Assembly (NCBI GenBank): GCA_025149285.1
Contig: CP102274.1
Span: 1,255,501-1,319,500 of the forward strand
DNA length: 64,000 nucleotides
Source: Hungatella hathewayi
GTDB taxonomy: Bacteria > Bacillota > Clostridia > Lachnospirales > Lachnospiraceae
Direction: 5' to 3'
Shown here: positions 40,403 to 48,723 of the stretch, one piece after another
Layout: each line of letters begins with the position of its first letter
Position numbering within the stretch: the stretch's first letter is position 1
The notes under the pieces: generated by a model
Told to the model about the DNA's origin: nothing
Databases searched by the model: none
What the model saw: the letters and a program-made list of their open reading frames with translations, nothing else
Translations under genes and position numbers: made by a program

Positions 40403-40449
40403 AAAATCGTAAGATATTTTAACGCAAAAACATATTGAGGAGGATGAAG

Positions 40450-41817
40450 ATGAAGGTATTAAAAAAACTCACTACAGCAGCGGTTCTGGCAGCTGTCTGT
40501 ACATCGACCCTGGCAGGCTGTGGAAGTTCGTCAACTGTTAATGGAGGTGCGGATACGACGGCGGCAAAGACAGAGCAGACGGAAAAGGTGAAAGAGGAAA
40601 GCGGAGTGGAGGAGACAGCCGGCGGTCCACAGTATTCCGGCTCTTTAAGTTACTGGTCAAGCTGGAACTCTACAGAACCTCAGGCTAAAGTAATAGAAGC
40701 AGCGGCAGCGGAGTTTATGAAATTATATCCGGAGGTGAAGATTGATCTGACATTTAATGGAAGAGATAACCGAAAGCTGGTTAATCCAGCGCTGCAGGGC
40801 GGACAACAGATTGATATGTACGATGCGAATGCAGATAATATTCAGGCATACTGGATGGATACGATTATTCCGTTGGATGATTATTATGAACAGACGTATC
40901 CCACCACAAACGGTGAGAAGTACATAGATGTAATTATGCCCTCCATGGTTTCACTGGCCCGCCAGATCGGTGATGATAAGCTGTATTACGTTCCGTATTG
41001 TCCGCAGGCATTCATGTGGTTCTGCAACAAAACTATATTCGAGGATGCGGGAATAACCAAAGTTCCTACTACATGGGAGGAATTTACGGAGGTTTGTCAA
41101 ACTCTGAAAGACGCAGGGTATACGCCAATTACTACGGATGACAAATATGCGGAGAATATGTTTGGCTATTATCTTTCCAGATTAAAAGGAAATGATTTTG
41201 TTGAGAAGCTGGCTTACGATACAACAGGTGAATTGTGGGATGATCCGGCAGTGCTTGAAACGGCAAAAGTATTCGAGGATATGGTAGCGAAGGGATATTT
41301 TGCATCGAATGTGGGGTCCAATACGCTTCCTTTAGGGCAGCAGGAGATGGTGCTGGAAGAAAAGATAGCTATGTACTTAAATGGAACATGGCTTCCAAAC
41401 GAGGTGAAGGATACGGCAGGTTCTGATTTTAATTGGGGAGAATTTGCATTTACCACGGTTCCGGGTGGTGTAGACGGTCTGGAAGCAGGCGCTTACGGTT
41501 CCTATGGAATTGCTATAAATAATCAGTGTCAAAATCCAGATACGGCATTCGCATTTGCTGTGTATCTGACCACAGGCGAATGGGATCAAAAGATGTCGGA
41601 AGAAGCTGCGGCTATACCGATGTCAAATGATGCCCAATGGCCGGAAGCTTTAAAAGATGCAAAGACGGTGTTTGATCAGTTGACCTACCGCTATCCGTCT
41701 CAGACGGCTATCCGCATGAATAGTGATACACAGCCAATTATAGAAACTGCATGTATCAAGTTGTATGCAGGGCAGATCACTGCAGAACAGTTTATTAGCG
41801 AGTGCAGACCGAAATAA
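40450..41817 (+). CDS. ABC importer solute-binding lipoprotein
   Basis: 455 residues from ATG 40450; GAGGAGG at 40437-40443 favours it over TTG 40435 and ATG 40444. The signal peptide ends in the lipobox LAGC. The mature protein has the family-1 sugar-binding pattern (YSGSLSYWSSWNSTEPQAKV, then EEKIAMYLNGTWLPNEVKD). It captures the substrate outside the membrane and delivers it to the two permeases downstream. Family-1 proteins bind oligosaccharides or glycerol-3-phosphate-like compounds. The surrounding phosphoesterases favour a phosphorylated or phosphodiester ligand. Confidence 0.9.
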   Translation: MKVLKKLTTAAVLAAVCTSTLAGCGSSSTVNGGADTTAAKTEQTEKVKEESGVEETAGGPQYSGSLSYWSSWNSTEPQAKVIEAAAAEFMKLYPEVKIDLTFNGRDNRKLVNPALQGGQQIDMYDANADNIQAYWMDTIIPLDDYYEQTYPTTNGEKYIDVIMPSMVSLARQIGDDKLYYVPYCPQAFMWFCNKTIFEDAGITKVPTTWEEFTEVCQTLKDAGYTPITTDDKYAENMFGYYLSRLKGNDFVEKLAYDTTGELWDDPAVLETAKVFEDMVAKGYFASNVGSNTLPLGQQEMVLEEKIAMYLNGTWLPNEVKDTAGSDFNWGEFAFTTVPGGVDGLEAGAYGSYGIAINNQCQNPDTAFAFAVYLTTGEWDQKMSEEAAAIPMSNDAQWPEALKDAKTVFDQLTYRYPSQTAIRMNSDTQPIIETACIKLYAGQITAEQFISECRPK

Positions 41818-41832
41818 TAAAAAAACAGAATG

Positions 41833-41863
41833 GGCTGCCGTTTTTAACTAAAATGCGGCAGCC
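41833..41863 (+). terminator. Intercistronic stem-loop after the binding-protein gene
   Basis: GGCTGCCG (41833-41840) and CGGCAGCC (41856-41863) form a perfect 8-bp stem without a U tract. Such stems often stabilise the binding-protein mRNA and lower expression of the permease genes. Confidence 0.6.
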
Positions 41864-41922
41864 GTACTGTTGCGGTTACTCACAAAAACAGATGTGACGA
41901 ACCATTGGAGGAGGTATATTCT

Positions 41923-42813
41923 ATGAAAACAAAAAAAAGTACACTGTTTATTTTCCTGGGACCGGCTTTTTTGCTATATATGTTTGTTTTTCTTTATCCT
42001 ACGGTGAGAACTACGGCAATGAGCTTGTTTCAAATGTCCAATGTAACGACTCCGATTTCCCAATGGTCGTTTGTGGGGCTGGATAATTTTACAAAACTAT
42101 TTTCTACACCATTGTTTCGTATATCCATGATTAATATTGCCAAGATCTGGCTGTTTTGTGGAATTGCGGCATTGGGACTGGCTTTTCTGTTTGCGGTGCT
42201 TTTGGTTGGAGGAATTAAAGGGAAAGGTATTTACAGGACGATTATTTACCTGCCGAATGTTATCTCGGGAATTGCTATTGGCTATATGTGGCTGCTGTAC
42301 GTTTTTAATAATAAGTTTGGCCTGCTTGCAAAAGTGTTTCATGCCATTGGATTGAAAGGGCTGGCTGAGATTCCGTGGACTTCGCCGTCATACATATTCA
42401 CAGCTATGTGCGTGGCCTATGTGTTCAGTTCGGTAGGCTATTATATGTTGACATATATGGCAGCGATTGAAGGGATACCGGAAGACTTTTATGAGGCGGC
42501 CAGACTGGAGGGGGCTAACAGACTTCATGAGATGATCTATATCACCTTTCCGCTCATTGCCAGTACAGTTAAGTCATCTTTGACTCTTTGGTCCAATAAG
42601 GTGATTGGATTCTTCGCATTATCACTGGTATTTGGCGGCGCTACTACGATTACGCCTATGGTTTATACGTATAATGCACTGTTTGGCACCGAAGTGTCGG
42701 TAGAATCAAATGCAGGTGTGGCGGCATCATCAGCAGTGGTGATGACGGTTATTATCATTATCTTATTTGTAGCAACCAATTTGCTTGTTAAAGATAAGAA
42801 ATATGAATATTAG
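41923..42813 (+). CDS. ABC importer permease (UgpA/MalF-like)
   Basis: 296 residues, six hydrophobic segments. Start ATG 41923 with GGAGGAGG upstream. The EAA loop is visible as EDFYEAARLEGANRLHEMIY. The N-terminal FLGPAFLLYMFVFLYPTVRT is typical of the first permease of CUT1-type sugar importers. It pairs with the next permease. No ATP-binding subunit is encoded nearby, so a shared MsmX-type ATPase elsewhere in the genome is presumably used. Confidence 0.9.
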   Translation: MKTKKSTLFIFLGPAFLLYMFVFLYPTVRTTAMSLFQMSNVTTPISQWSFVGLDNFTKLFSTPLFRISMINIAKIWLFCGIAALGLAFLFAVLLVGGIKGKGIYRTIIYLPNVISGIAIGYMWLLYVFNNKFGLLAKVFHAIGLKGLAEIPWTSPSYIFTAMCVAYVFSSVGYYMLTYMAAIEGIPEDFYEAARLEGANRLHEMIYITFPLIASTVKSSLTLWSNKVIGFFALSLVFGGATTITPMVYTYNALFGTEVSVESNAGVAASSAVVMTVIIIILFVATNLLVKDKKYEY

Positions 42814-42825
42814 GGGGAAAGCCAG

Positions 42826-43668
42826 ATGAATAAAGAAAAAGGAAAAAGAATATTAAAAGCGCTGCCGGCGCACATACTGGTTGGCTTGTGGTCTGTGTTT
42901 ACGATTGTAGTGATTGGCTGGATTGTCCTGGCCTCCTTCTCTACCACAAAAGAGATTTTTACTGATAAACTTCTTCATTCCGGCTTCCATATTGAGAATT
43001 ACATAAAGGCATTATTTGCAAACGATGCTTTGCTGAATCTGGTAAACTCAGTGATCTATACGGTTCCATCCTGTATTCTGATTATTTTGTTCTCTGCTCC
43101 AGCTGCCTATGCTTTGCAGCGCTATGTCTTCAGGGGAAATCGCTTTTTGCAGAAGCTCATGGTAATTGGTATGGGGATTCCCAGTGTTATGATTATTATG
43201 CCTCTGATTTCAGTAGTCAATGCAATTGGCATGACGAATTCCAGGCTGACATTGATTATCTTGTATACGGCTACTTCCATACCATTTACTACATATTTTT
43301 TGATGTCTTACTATAACAATATTTCGGTTACTTATGAAGAAGCAGCGGCAATTGATGGCTGTGGGCCGATAAGAACTTTCTGGAGCATTATCTTTCCACT
43401 TATTCAGCCTGCAATCGTGACTGTAACCATATTTAACTTTATAGGAAAGTGGAATGAATATTTTATGGCTCTTGTATTTGCGAATGATAAGAAGCTCAAG
43501 TCAATTGGCGTTGGTCTTTATTCTACGATACAGTCCATGGTTACTACGGGAGATTACGCAGGAATGTTTGCTTCTGTTGTGATTGTATTTATGCCAACGC
43601 TGCTTATATATATTTTTATGGCAGACAAGATTGTATCCGGAGTATCGCAGGGAGGTTTGAAAGGCTGA
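42826..43668 (+). CDS. ABC importer permease (UgpE/MalG-like)
   Basis: 280 residues with six hydrophobic segments and the EAA loop VTYEEAAAIDGCGPIRTFWS. The sequence IPFTTYFLMSYY precedes it as in MalG-type proteins. It completes the transmembrane pore with the preceding permease. The stop shares one base with the MgtC-like start, so the operon continues. Confidence 0.9.
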   Translation: MNKEKGKRILKALPAHILVGLWSVFTIVVIGWIVLASFSTTKEIFTDKLLHSGFHIENYIKALFANDALLNLVNSVIYTVPSCILIILFSAPAAYALQRYVFRGNRFLQKLMVIGMGIPSVMIIMPLISVVNAIGMTNSRLTLIILYTATSIPFTTYFLMSYYNNISVTYEEAAAIDGCGPIRTFWSIIFPLIQPAIVTVTIFNFIGKWNEYFMALVFANDKKLKSIGVGLYSTIQSMVTTGDYAGMFASVVIVFMPTLLIYIFMADKIVSGVSQGGLKG

Positions 43669-44330
43669 TGGATTTTTACAGTTTTATGACGCAGTCAGAG
43701 CTGCTGCTCAGGATTGTTGTCGCTTGTATTTGCGGTTGCATTATCGGCTATGAACGCGAAAGCAGGAATAAGGGAGCGGGGATCAGAACTCATGCAATTG
43801 TGTCGCTTGCGGCGGCTCTGATCATGATTGTATCCAAGTATGGATTTTCGGATATCCCAGACTATGACGCTTCCCGTGTTGCGGCCCAGATTGTCAGCGG
43901 TATCGGCTTTTTGGGAGCGGGAATTATATTTGTAAGAAATAATTCTATAAGCGGTTTGACGACTGCTGCTGGTGTTTGGGCTACAGCAGGAATTGGTATG
44001 GCAGTGGGATCAGGCTTGTATTATATCGGAGTAGTAACCGCATTTTTCATTGTCCTGGCCCAGATCCTGCTTCATCAAGAGGTTTTTACAGGGAAAGAAC
44101 GAAAAGGTGAAGTTGTCAAATTGGTGCTTAAGAATCAAAGCGCCGGAATTGATGAATTAAGAAGTGTATTGTCGGAAGAACAGATAGATATTATTTCAGT
44201 GGATTGGAGTCAGAAGGAAAATGGAAAATATGATATTAAAGCATCTGTTCTATTTCCGGCTGGATATGACAGGATCAGGCTTATGAGTCTGGCTGCATCT
44301 GGGGAAGGTACGATTTCACTGGAAAATTGA
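43668..44330 (+). CDS. MgtC/SapB-family membrane protein
   Basis: 220 residues. Residues 1-135 have the MgtC pattern: IVVACICGCIIGYERESRNK, GIRTHAIVSLAAALIMI, ASRVAAQIVSGIGFLGAGII and GLTTAAGVWATAGIGMAVG. The C-terminal domain is soluble and ACT-like. MgtC proteins modulate membrane energetics, Mg2+ and phosphate homeostasis; in Salmonella MgtC affects phosphate uptake. Its place inside a predicted phosphodiester-uptake operon fits that link. Overlap with the permease gene shows co-translation. Confidence 0.9.
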   Translation: MDFYSFMTQSELLLRIVVACICGCIIGYERESRNKGAGIRTHAIVSLAAALIMIVSKYGFSDIPDYDASRVAAQIVSGIGFLGAGIIFVRNNSISGLTTAAGVWATAGIGMAVGSGLYYIGVVTAFFIVLAQILLHQEVFTGKERKGEVVKLVLKNQSAGIDELRSVLSEEQIDIISVDWSQKENGKYDIKASVLFPAGYDRIRLMSLAASGEGTISLEN

Positions 44331-44349
44331 TATAAATGATGGAGATGAG

Positions 44350-45126
44350 GTGATTGTTATTCTTGAATTTATAGGTTGTGGCTCTGCTTTTAATCCGCAA
44401 CTGGGTAATACCAGTGCTTACATTGAAGATGGAAAACGATTTGTACTTTTAGACTGTGGAGAGAGTGTATATGCACGCCTTTTTGAACTTGGGATTTTTG
44501 AACAGTATGAAGAGATTTATGTATTGATTACACATACCCATGCAGATCATGTGGGAAGTCTTCCGTCCCTGATCTCTTATTGCTATTATGTAAAACAGAA
44601 GAAGGTGACGGTCATTCATCCGAATCGCTCGCTTATCACTTTACTGGATCATATGGGAATTGCAAGAGAGGCTTATATATTCCAGAAACCGGATTTGTTA
44701 AAACTCACCGGATTTGAAGTAAAAGCATTTTCTGTAAAACATGTAGAAGACTTAAAATGTTATGGCTACTTGATTACCACATATGGCAGGACGGTCTATT
44801 ACAGCGGCGATGCATGTGAGGTTCCTCCAGCGATATTGAAACGTTTGCTGGAAGGCCGGATTGAAGCTGTCTATCAGGATACAACGGAATTCTGGACTCC
44901 GCACTTATCCCACTGTCCCGTTGAACTTTTGGCTGATATGGTGCCAGTGGAATATAGGAAACGCGTATACTGTATGCACTTTTCCAATGATTTTTCTGAC
45001 AAGATTAAGGCACTCGGATTTAATGTGGTAGAATTATCAAAGAAAGAAGGAAGAATGTCATATGTATCAGATGGATATACACATTCATACGAAAGAAAGC
45101 AGCTATTGTGCGAGAGTGGCTGCTAG
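44350..45126 (+). CDS. Metallo-beta-lactamase-fold hydrolase (RNase Z-like)
   Basis: 258 residues with the MBL motif LITHTHADHVGSLPSLISY, a preceding GCGSAFNPQLGNTSAYIEDG and later VYYSGDACE and VYCMHFSN, all metal ligands of the fold. The start is GTG 44350 with GGAG at 44341. It resembles RNase Z and cyclic-phosphodiesterase members more than lactamases. The 3' end overlaps the PHP gene by 65 bases, which is unusually long. It is likely a second phosphodiesterase in the pathway. Confidence 0.82.
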   Translation: MIVILEFIGCGSAFNPQLGNTSAYIEDGKRFVLLDCGESVYARLFELGIFEQYEEIYVLITHTHADHVGSLPSLISYCYYVKQKKVTVIHPNRSLITLLDHMGIAREAYIFQKPDLLKLTGFEVKAFSVKHVEDLKCYGYLITTYGRTVYYSGDACEVPPAILKRLLEGRIEAVYQDTTEFWTPHLSHCPVELLADMVPVEYRKRVYCMHFSNDFSDKIKALGFNVVELSKKEGRMSYVSDGYTHSYERKQLLCESGC

Positions 45127-45733
45127 AGATGTGGTACATTTATACAAAGAAAAAGGATATCAGGGATTAATTATCACTGACCACTATAACAGGGAATTTT
45201 TTGATCATTTTCCGAATGAGACGTGGAAGGAGAAGGTGGATCATTATCTGGAAGGATACCGCCAGGCGAAAGCGGAAGGAGCGAAAATCGGAATGGATAT
45301 TTTTCTCGGTATTGAGTTCCGATCTGTCGAGCATATTAACGATTTTCTGATTTTTGGCCTGACAGAACAGTTCTTATATGAGAGAGAAGAATTGTTCCGG
45401 TTATCCATAGAAGAGGCGTCAGAAATTTTTAAGAAAGCTGGAGCTTTGGTAATACAGGCGCATCCAATGAGAACGGGGGTAAACGTTTTGGCTGACCCTG
45501 CGTGTATTGAGGGAATCGAAGTGTATAACGGGAATCATCAATGGCCCTATGATGCGGGTGCGGCAGAAGAGGCTGCTGAGAAATACGGTTTAATTGCGTT
45601 GTCCGGATCCGATTTTCATATGACAGAAGACCTGGCCAAGGGAGGCATCGCGTTTGAAGAGCCGGTAGACGGATATGAAGACCTTCTTCGCAAATTGAGA
45701 GGGCGGGAAATAACCGGACTCATAAGGAGGTAA
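45062..45733 (+). CDS. PHP-domain phosphoesterase
   Basis: 223 residues with all metal motifs of the PHP family: MDIHIHT at the N-terminus, GLIITDHYN, FLGIEF, VIQAHPMR and SGSDFHM. Members act on histidinol phosphate, nucleotide bisphosphates or cyclic phosphates; a PHP enzyme of Eggerthella lenta is known to open a cyclic phosphate and then remove the phosphate. GAAGGA precedes the ATG, which lies inside the upstream gene. It would complete phosphate release after the MBL hydrolases. Confidence 0.85.
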   Translation: MYQMDIHIHTKESSYCARVAARDVVHLYKEKGYQGLIITDHYNREFFDHFPNETWKEKVDHYLEGYRQAKAEGAKIGMDIFLGIEFRSVEHINDFLIFGLTEQFLYEREELFRLSIEEASEIFKKAGALVIQAHPMRTGVNVLADPACIEGIEVYNGNHQWPYDAGAAEEAAEKYGLIALSGSDFHMTEDLAKGGIAFEEPVDGYEDLLRKLRGREITGLIRR

Positions 45734-45738
45734 GAGAA

Positions 45739-46563
45739 ATGGATTTATTTGAAAAAGTAAAGGAGAAGGGCGTTTTGATAGCCGCTCACCGCGGTGTGGC
45801 AGGTGGTAATATTGCGTGCAATACAATTGAAGCGTTTGAAGCAGCTCTCATACAGGGGGCGGATATCCTGGAAATGGATGTATTTAAGACAACGGATTCC
45901 CAATTGTATATTTTCCATACAGGTAAGGAACGGATGCAGTTAAACCGCGATATTGATGTGACGGCACTGTCCTCAACAGAAGTAGAAAAACTCCATTATG
46001 TGAACGGAGATTTTTTTGAGACAGAACAGTGCATCAATAAACTGGACGATGTTTTGGAAGCATTGAAAGGAAGATGCCTGATTAATTTAGACCGCTGCTG
46101 GGAGGATTGGAAACTGGTAAGGGAATGTGTGGAACGTCATCAGATGAGGGATCAGGTTATTTTAAAAAGTCATCCGGAGGAAAAGTATTTTCGGATGCTG
46201 GAAGAAGTGGCGCCGGATTACATGTATATGCCGATTTTATCAGAGGAAGATCACTGTACTGAGATTCTGGAGGGCAGAAACCTCCGGTTTGTTGGAGCGG
46301 AGTGTACTTTTACATCGGAACAGGCGCAGATTGCCAGTGATGAGTTTATTGATTGTATGAAGAAAAAGGGGAAATTGCTGTGGGCCAATGGAATCCTGTA
46401 TTCATCCAAGGTCCCTTTGAGTGCTGGACATAGTGATGATATATCGGTTACAGGTAATCCGGAAGAAGGCTGGGGATGGCTGATGGATAAAGGCTTTGAT
46501 ATTATCCAGACAGACTGGACTGGAATGATGAGAGAATATCTTAAAACTAAAAAATTAAATTGA
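45739..46563 (+). CDS. Glycerophosphodiester phosphodiesterase family protein
   Basis: 274 residues. The GDPD active-site pattern is present: IAAHRGVAGGNIACNTIEAF, ILEMDVFKTTDSQLYIFHTG (E and D metal ligands), a LINLDRCWEDW strand and the C-terminal FDIIQTDWTGMM. The HRG...N and ExD...H motifs of the family are kept, although the second His reads FHTG rather than the usual HD. Cytoplasmic, no signal peptide. It would split a glycerol- or sugar-phosphodiester. AAGGAGGTAAGAG is a strong ribosome site, five bases after the PHP stop. Confidence 0.87.
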   Translation: MDLFEKVKEKGVLIAAHRGVAGGNIACNTIEAFEAALIQGADILEMDVFKTTDSQLYIFHTGKERMQLNRDIDVTALSSTEVEKLHYVNGDFFETEQCINKLDDVLEALKGRCLINLDRCWEDWKLVRECVERHQMRDQVILKSHPEEKYFRMLEEVAPDYMYMPILSEEDHCTEILEGRNLRFVGAECTFTSEQAQIASDEFIDCMKKKGKLLWANGILYSSKVPLSAGHSDDISVTGNPEEGWGWLMDKGFDIIQTDWTGMMREYLKTKKLN

Positions 46564-46569
46564 TTGTTA

Positions 46570-46617
46570 AAAAGTTCGATCAGAAATATCTGGAAGGTAT
46601 TCGGATCGGACTTTTTT
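46570..46617 (+). terminator. Terminator of the importer operon
   Basis: AAAAGTTCGATC (46570-46581) pairs with GATCGGACTTTT (46605-46616) with one G-U, followed by TTTTTT. It ends the operon begun at 40.4 kb. Confidence 0.75.
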
Positions 46618-46726
46618 GATAAACGGATCATGCTTTAACTTTTCTGTTGGGGAGTCAGACATTTTGATATAAAAGAATTTATTACCCCAATTTTATTTAA
46701 TGGAACAAGTGGAGGAGTTTACCGTT

Positions 46727-47431
46727 ATGATGAAGCAGATACTAATAATTGTCAATGATAAATTAATCTGTAAATTAATTAAGTACAATCTTCAAGATTC
46801 GTATACGAATGTATACTATGCTGTTGATATAAAAGATGGCTTTAAAAGATATCTGGAACGAGAGTACTGCCTAGTTATAATCGAAATTGATTGCAGAAAT
46901 AATCGGTTGTTGGAAATGTTAAAGTACCTGCGAGAGGTGAAGTCTGTTCCGATTTTGGTTTATTCGTTGATAAATTCTATCACAAATAAGACCATCTGCC
47001 TTGATTTAGGAGCTGATGCCTGGATAGCAGCACCCTTTCGTTTGGAAGAATGTTTATCAGTGGCAAATGCATTGATCCGCAGATATACAGAATTGAATAT
47101 TGGCGGACAAAATCATCATGTCATTTTCCGAAATGGTCTGACCATGGACTTAGAAAAAATGGCGGTCTGGAAAAATGGTAGGTCAATTCAATTGACAGTA
47201 AAAGAGTTTCAACTTTTATATTATTTAGCTTCCAATCAAGGGCAGGTGATTAACAAGGAACAGATCTACTATCATCTATGGAAGGAAGATATAGGTGTGG
47301 GAAGCAATAGTGTAGAGACACTGATTATGCGCCTGCGGAAAAAGTTGGAGCCGGATAAATCAGATCCAATATTTATTGAAACCATAAGGGGAGGAGGCTA
47401 TCGTTTTAAATTAGAATCGAAAAAATGTTAA
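46727..47431 (+). CDS. OmpR-type response regulator with degenerate receiver
   Basis: 234 residues from ATG 46727 (GTGGAGGAG upstream). The C-terminal winged helix is normal (LTVKEFQLLYYLASNQGQVI, then VETLIMRLRKKLEPD and IRGGGYRF). In the receiver domain the phosphorylation Asp is replaced by Glu (LVIIEID, E53), the N-terminal acidic pair reads V9-N10, and the conserved Lys of the KPF motif is Ala (WIAAPF). It is therefore probably not switched by phosphorylation. No kinase gene is adjacent. It starts the control region of the ICE. Confidence 0.87.
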   Translation: MMKQILIIVNDKLICKLIKYNLQDSYTNVYYAVDIKDGFKRYLEREYCLVIIEIDCRNNRLLEMLKYLREVKSVPILVYSLINSITNKTICLDLGADAWIAAPFRLEECLSVANALIRRYTELNIGGQNHHVIFRNGLTMDLEKMAVWKNGRSIQLTVKEFQLLYYLASNQGQVINKEQIYYHLWKEDIGVGSNSVETLIMRLRKKLEPDKSDPIFIETIRGGGYRFKLESKKC

Positions 47432-47477
47432 GTTATTGCTAAGTTACATCTAAGAAAATGTTATTTTGAATTTTTAT

Positions 47478-47572
47478 AATCAGCTGCAAATACAAAAGCA
47501 TTGCCGGGACCTGTCATGAATATTATGACGCCAGACAATGGCCGGTTCCTGTAAAGGGAGTTGCAGCTGATT
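47478..47572. repeat. Long inverted repeat in the 47,432-47,765 intergenic region
   Basis: AATCAGCTGCAA (47478-47489) and TTGCAGCTGATT (47561-47572) are perfect inverted copies. Between them GTCAT and ATGAC form a small central hairpin. It could be a structured leader or a protein-binding site. The rest of this gap holds only the terminator and the promoter area of the sigma-like gene. Confidence 0.55.
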
Positions 47573-47613
47573 GACGAAAGAGAAAAAGCGAAATCAATTA
47601 CATAATAGTTTAA

Positions 47614-47665
47614 AAGAAGCCATAATCCTGGCATATCGCAGCCAGGGTTACGGCTTCTTTTTTTC
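47614..47665 (+). terminator. Strong rho-independent terminator
   Basis: AAGAAGCC (47614-47621) with TCCTGGC pairs to GCCAGG and GGCTTCTT (47652-47659), followed by TTTTT. It separates the response-regulator region from the sigma-like gene. Confidence 0.8.
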
Positions 47666-47765
47666 GACAAATTTTGCGCTTTTTTGTTTTAGTAAATGGT
47701 TGTTTCGGATTCGCGGGCCGCCTTCCTGATTTTGAAATTCACACTTCAAAATCAGGAGGAACAAA

Positions 47766-48143
47766 TTGGAATCAATTAATTGGATCGAAATCCTGGAACA
47801 GGAAGACAGGATTATAGCAAATTCAGACAGAAAACAGCGATATCACTTTTCTTCTCTGGATGCGATGAGTGAGGAGCTCGTCTATCAGGAAAGCATGACC
47901 AGATACCAGGAACAGGAATCTTATGCTGGAAAAGATGAAGATTTTACAGAGCAAGTTCGAGATGAGAGGCTAGCAGCTGCACTAAAATTACTCACGACTA
48001 AACAAAAAGAAGTCATTGAACTGATCTTTTGGGAAGGATACACCCAGGAGGAGACCGCCAGAGAATTGGGCTGTTCCCAGAGCAGTGTATCAGAGCGTTT
48101 ATCAAATGGTCTGAAGCGATTAGCCGTCCATTTAAAACAATAA
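47766..48143 (+). CDS. Sigma-70 region 4-like regulator
   Basis: 125 residues, start TTG 47766 with CAGGAGGA at 47752-47759. The C-terminal half is a sigma region 4 helix-turn-helix (LTTKQKEVIELIFWEGYTQE, then ARELGCSQSSVSERLSNGLK). Region 2 is missing, as in the sigma-like Orf7 of Tn916, a regulator of that conjugative transposon. It likely activates excision or transfer genes of this ICE. Confidence 0.82.
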   Translation: MESINWIEILEQEDRIIANSDRKQRYHFSSLDAMSEELVYQESMTRYQEQESYAGKDEDFTEQVRDERLAAALKLLTTKQKEVIELIFWEGYTQEETARELGCSQSSVSERLSNGLKRLAVHLKQ

Positions 48144-48166
48144 GGCTTAAAACAAGATCAATGGTT

Positions 48167-48195
48167 TATGGGCAGTGCAAAATGGTACTGCCCAT
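48167..48195 (+). terminator. Hairpin after the sigma-like gene
   Basis: TATGGGCAGT (48167-48176) and ACTGCCCATA (48186-48195) form a perfect 10-bp stem. The following CCCTTTATAGT has only a weak T run, so termination may be partial. Confidence 0.6.
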
Positions 48196-48329
48196 ACCCT
48201 TTATAGTATTCAAAAGAAAAATTCAAAAAGATTTCTCAAACCCGATATTTTTCCTTTTCCCATCTCCTATAGGTGAGAGCATATCTCACCTGTACATTGA
48301 CAATCAAATATTTGTGTAACAGGTACAAT

Positions 48330-48456
48330 GCCAAAGGAGCGGTATAACCGAAAGCACGTAGCCAGAACAGCGCCATGCGGGACATAATCCCAAGCGATCC
48401 CTGTTCGTGGCTGTTATACCCTGTGGCGGGGTAGAATCTGCGATGACCTCCAAGGC
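48330..48456 (+). ncRNA. Structured RNA candidate, family unknown
   Basis: Several nested helices can be read by eye. GCC...GGAG (48330-48339) pairs with CTCC...GGC (48448-48456). GGTATAAC (48341-48348) pairs perfectly with GTTATACC (48413-48420). AGCCAGAACAG (48360-48370) pairs with CTGTTCGTGGCT (48401-48412) with one bulge. GGGA and TCCC close a terminal loop. The surrounding 580-bp gap (48144-48723) has no convincing ORF. The strand is uncertain because hairpins look similar on both; plus is assumed from the neighbours. Confidence 0.5.
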
Positions 48457-48606
48457 TTAATAATGATACTTCCATTCAGGCTCCCAATAACCGATCGGGA
48501 GAGACTGCACACCCGTATTTGAGAAAGAATGCGGGGCGGCGTCTATGATGTCCGCTATCGAGATTGATTCGATAACAGCCAGCGGAATGCCTGTTGCATA
48601 TTTTTT

Positions 48607-48694
48607 AGAGCAGCAGATACCATGGGCTGGATCGGATCCTATTTGTCAAGAAAATTCACTGAAACTCCCTTCCAGCCTATGCCTGTGCTGCTCT
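48607..48694 (+). promoter_or_regulatory. Long leader hairpin before the helicase gene
   Basis: AGAGCAGCA (48607-48615) pairs with TGCTGCTCT (48686-48694) and, inside it, GGCTGGA (48625-48631) with TCCAGCC (48671-48677). The helicase ribosome site AGGAGGCGG starts 16 bases later. It could control expression of that gene. Confidence 0.5.
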
Positions 48695-48723
48695 GACATG
48701 GAGATAATAGGAGGCGGAAAAGT

